Source of the DNA: Ignavibacteriaceae bacterium
GTDB lineage: Bacteria; Bacteroidota; Ignavibacteria; Ignavibacteriales; Ignavibacteriaceae
Assembly: GCA_023231105.1 (NCBI GenBank)
Contig: JALNWB010000007.1
Coordinates: forward strand, 1 to 50,114
Length of the DNA stretch: 50,114 bases
Direction of reading: 5' to 3'
Numbering within the stretch: the stretch's first letter is position 1; every line of letters starts with the position of its first letter. This document shows positions 49,145 to 50,114 of this stretch, in pieces. A program made the position numbers and the translations under genes. The notes beneath the pieces are model-generated. The model was given only the letters and a program-made list of their open reading frames with translations, did not search any database and was not told the DNA's origin.

Positions 49145-50114
49145 ATGAAAAATTTACATCCAATGAATATGAATAAAATAAACACCCTCTTTCTTTTATT
49201 GCCAATAATTCTATTGACAAACTCATTTATTTTTTCGCAGACAGAGCAGCAAGTTGCAAACGAACTGCAAAAGCAGGGGATCACTACACAACAAGATGTG
49301 CAGAGCGCCTTAAAAAGTAAAAATATGAGTGAAGATGACGCTAGAAACCTTGCTAAGCAATATGGAATTGATTACGACAGTTTCATAAAAACTTATATTA
49401 CCGGGGGGAAAGCATTGCCACCTCCTCCCCAAACTCAAAAAGTAGATGAAGCAAAGAAGACTGAAGAGAAAAAACTAGAGAAAAAGGAAGAAAAGAAAGA
49501 AGAGAAGAAAGAAGAAAAACCCGAACCAGTTGCCCCACCCGGCGGAGGCGGTTTAGCCTATTTTGGGTATAATATATTTAATTCAATGCCCGGCGCATTT
49601 CAGCCTGCTGAAATAGGTCCCGTAGATCCCGGCTATTTAATCGGTCCCGGCGATGCGTTAAGGCTCTATATCTGGGGCTCTGTCGAGCTTCAATATGAAT
49701 TAAAGGTTGATAACCAGGGGACAATATTTATCCCCACTGCGGGACAATTCTTTGTTTCCGGTATTCAATATAAAGACCTCCAGGCAAAACTTACTAATTA
49801 TCTATCCAAGTTTTATGAAGGATTAGCAAAGCAGCCTGCGACAATCTTTCTTGATGTTACTCTCGCAAAACTTAGACCCATAAAAATATTTGTCCTTGGT
49901 GAAGTTGCAAAACCGGGCGGATACAATATCAGCAGTTTTGCTACCGTCTTTAATGCGTTATACAGCTTCGGTGGTCCGCTAACCTCGGGAAGTTTAAGGG
50001 AGATTAGAGTAATTAGGAATAAAAAAGTCCTTACTACAATTGACCTTTATGATTATCTTCTTAATGGAAAACTAATAGGAGATGCCAGGCTACAGGATAA
50101 CGATATTGTTTTTA
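49145..50114 (+). CDS. Wza-type polysaccharide export protein, 5' part
   Basis: Open from ATG 49145 to the window edge (323 codons; alternative ATGs at 49163 and 49169). Signal peptide (FLLLPIILLTNSFIFSQ). About residues 35-80 hold a helical repeat (VANELQKQGITTQQDVQSAL, SEDDARNLAKQYG). A Pro-Lys-Glu-rich linker (about 90-135; LEKKEEKKEEKKEEKPEP) follows, and then a polysaccharide biosynthesis/export domain (YLIGPGDALRLYIWGSVELQ, GTIFIPTAGQFFVSGIQY) and the start of an SLBB domain (KIFVLGEVAKPGGYNISSFAT). Outer-membrane channel for exopolysaccharide or capsule. The head of a polysaccharide locus probably continues to the right. Confidence 0.9.
   Translation, partial: MKNLHPMNMNKINTLFLLLPIILLTNSFIFSQTEQQVANELQKQGITTQQDVQSALKSKNMSEDDARNLAKQYGIDYDSFIKTYITGGKALPPPPQTQKVDEAKKTEEKKLEKKEEKKEEKKEEKPEPVAPPGGGGLAYFGYNIFNSMPGAFQPAEIGPVDPGYLIGPGDALRLYIWGSVELQYELKVDNQGTIFIPTAGQFFVSGIQYKDLQAKLTNYLSKFYEGLAKQPATIFLDVTLAKLRPIKIFVLGEVAKPGGYNISSFATVFNALYSFGGPLTSGSLREIRVIRNKKVLTTIDLYDYLLNGKLIGDARLQDNDIVF

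Overview
The window looks like an AT-rich chromosome from the Bacteroidota/Chlorobi/Ignavibacteriota group, most like an Ignavibacteria-type bacterium. The evidence is two secreted proteins with C-terminal type IX secretion sorting domains (LGQNYPNPFNPST and close variants), FISUMP-domain proteins, promoters of the TTG...TAnnTTTG kind, and weak Shine-Dalgarno sites. The taxonomic call is inference; no rRNA is present.

Positions 1 to about 30060 are accessory DNA. At 30017-30061 lies the 3' half of a tRNA-Ala(GGC) gene followed by a strong terminator, 140 bp beyond a tyrosine recombinase (28881-29876). This is the usual right-hand attachment junction of an element integrated in a tRNA gene. 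No intact tRNA-Ala is visible to the left, so the element may start outside the window. Inside it, from left to right: a gene tail and a ~280 bp structured repeat (second copy at 25635); a small membrane protein; a T9SS-secreted protein; three plus-strand genes separated by integron attC-like sites (3294-5933 HD + HSP90-type ATPase; 6417-7538 TIR-like NADase; 7750-8728 P-loop kinase + TIR-like domain, frameshifted); two SIR2-like proteins (9126, 10630); a minus-strand set with a ParB-like/TIR-like fusion, a K+-channel-type protein, a membrane helical-repeat protein and a Type IIG restriction-modification enzyme; a DUF72 protein; an F420-reductase-like protein; an AbiE-type toxin-antitoxin pair with a striking double operator; a small regulatory module (RHH, HTH, S24-like repressor); a FISUMP lipoprotein; and the recombinase. 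Most of this reads as a defence island, and five proteins carry domains that bind or cleave NAD+ or related nucleotides.

From 30.3 to 45.8 kb the content is mostly housekeeping: a pseudokinase-FISUMP membrane protein, a CoA-binding protein, a T9SS protein, a seven-gene efflux operon (tetR, tolC, hlyD, two ABC ATPases, two ABC-2 permeases; YbhGFSR-like), a two-domain M16 peptidase, an EamA transporter, pdxH, tRNA-Gly(CCC) and tRNA-Val(TAC).

From 45.8 to 49.1 kb, downstream of the tRNAs, there is a second accessory patch made of nucleotidyltransferase/HEPN toxin-antitoxin modules, some intact (MntA/HepT at 48216-49071) and some decayed, interspersed with a 25 bp repeat. The window ends inside a Wza-type polysaccharide export gene.

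The most interesting feature is the attC-like array. In two cassettes the 5' boundary core is exactly complementary to the start of that cassette's own downstream site, as integron biology predicts, and the cargo of all three genes is defence-like.
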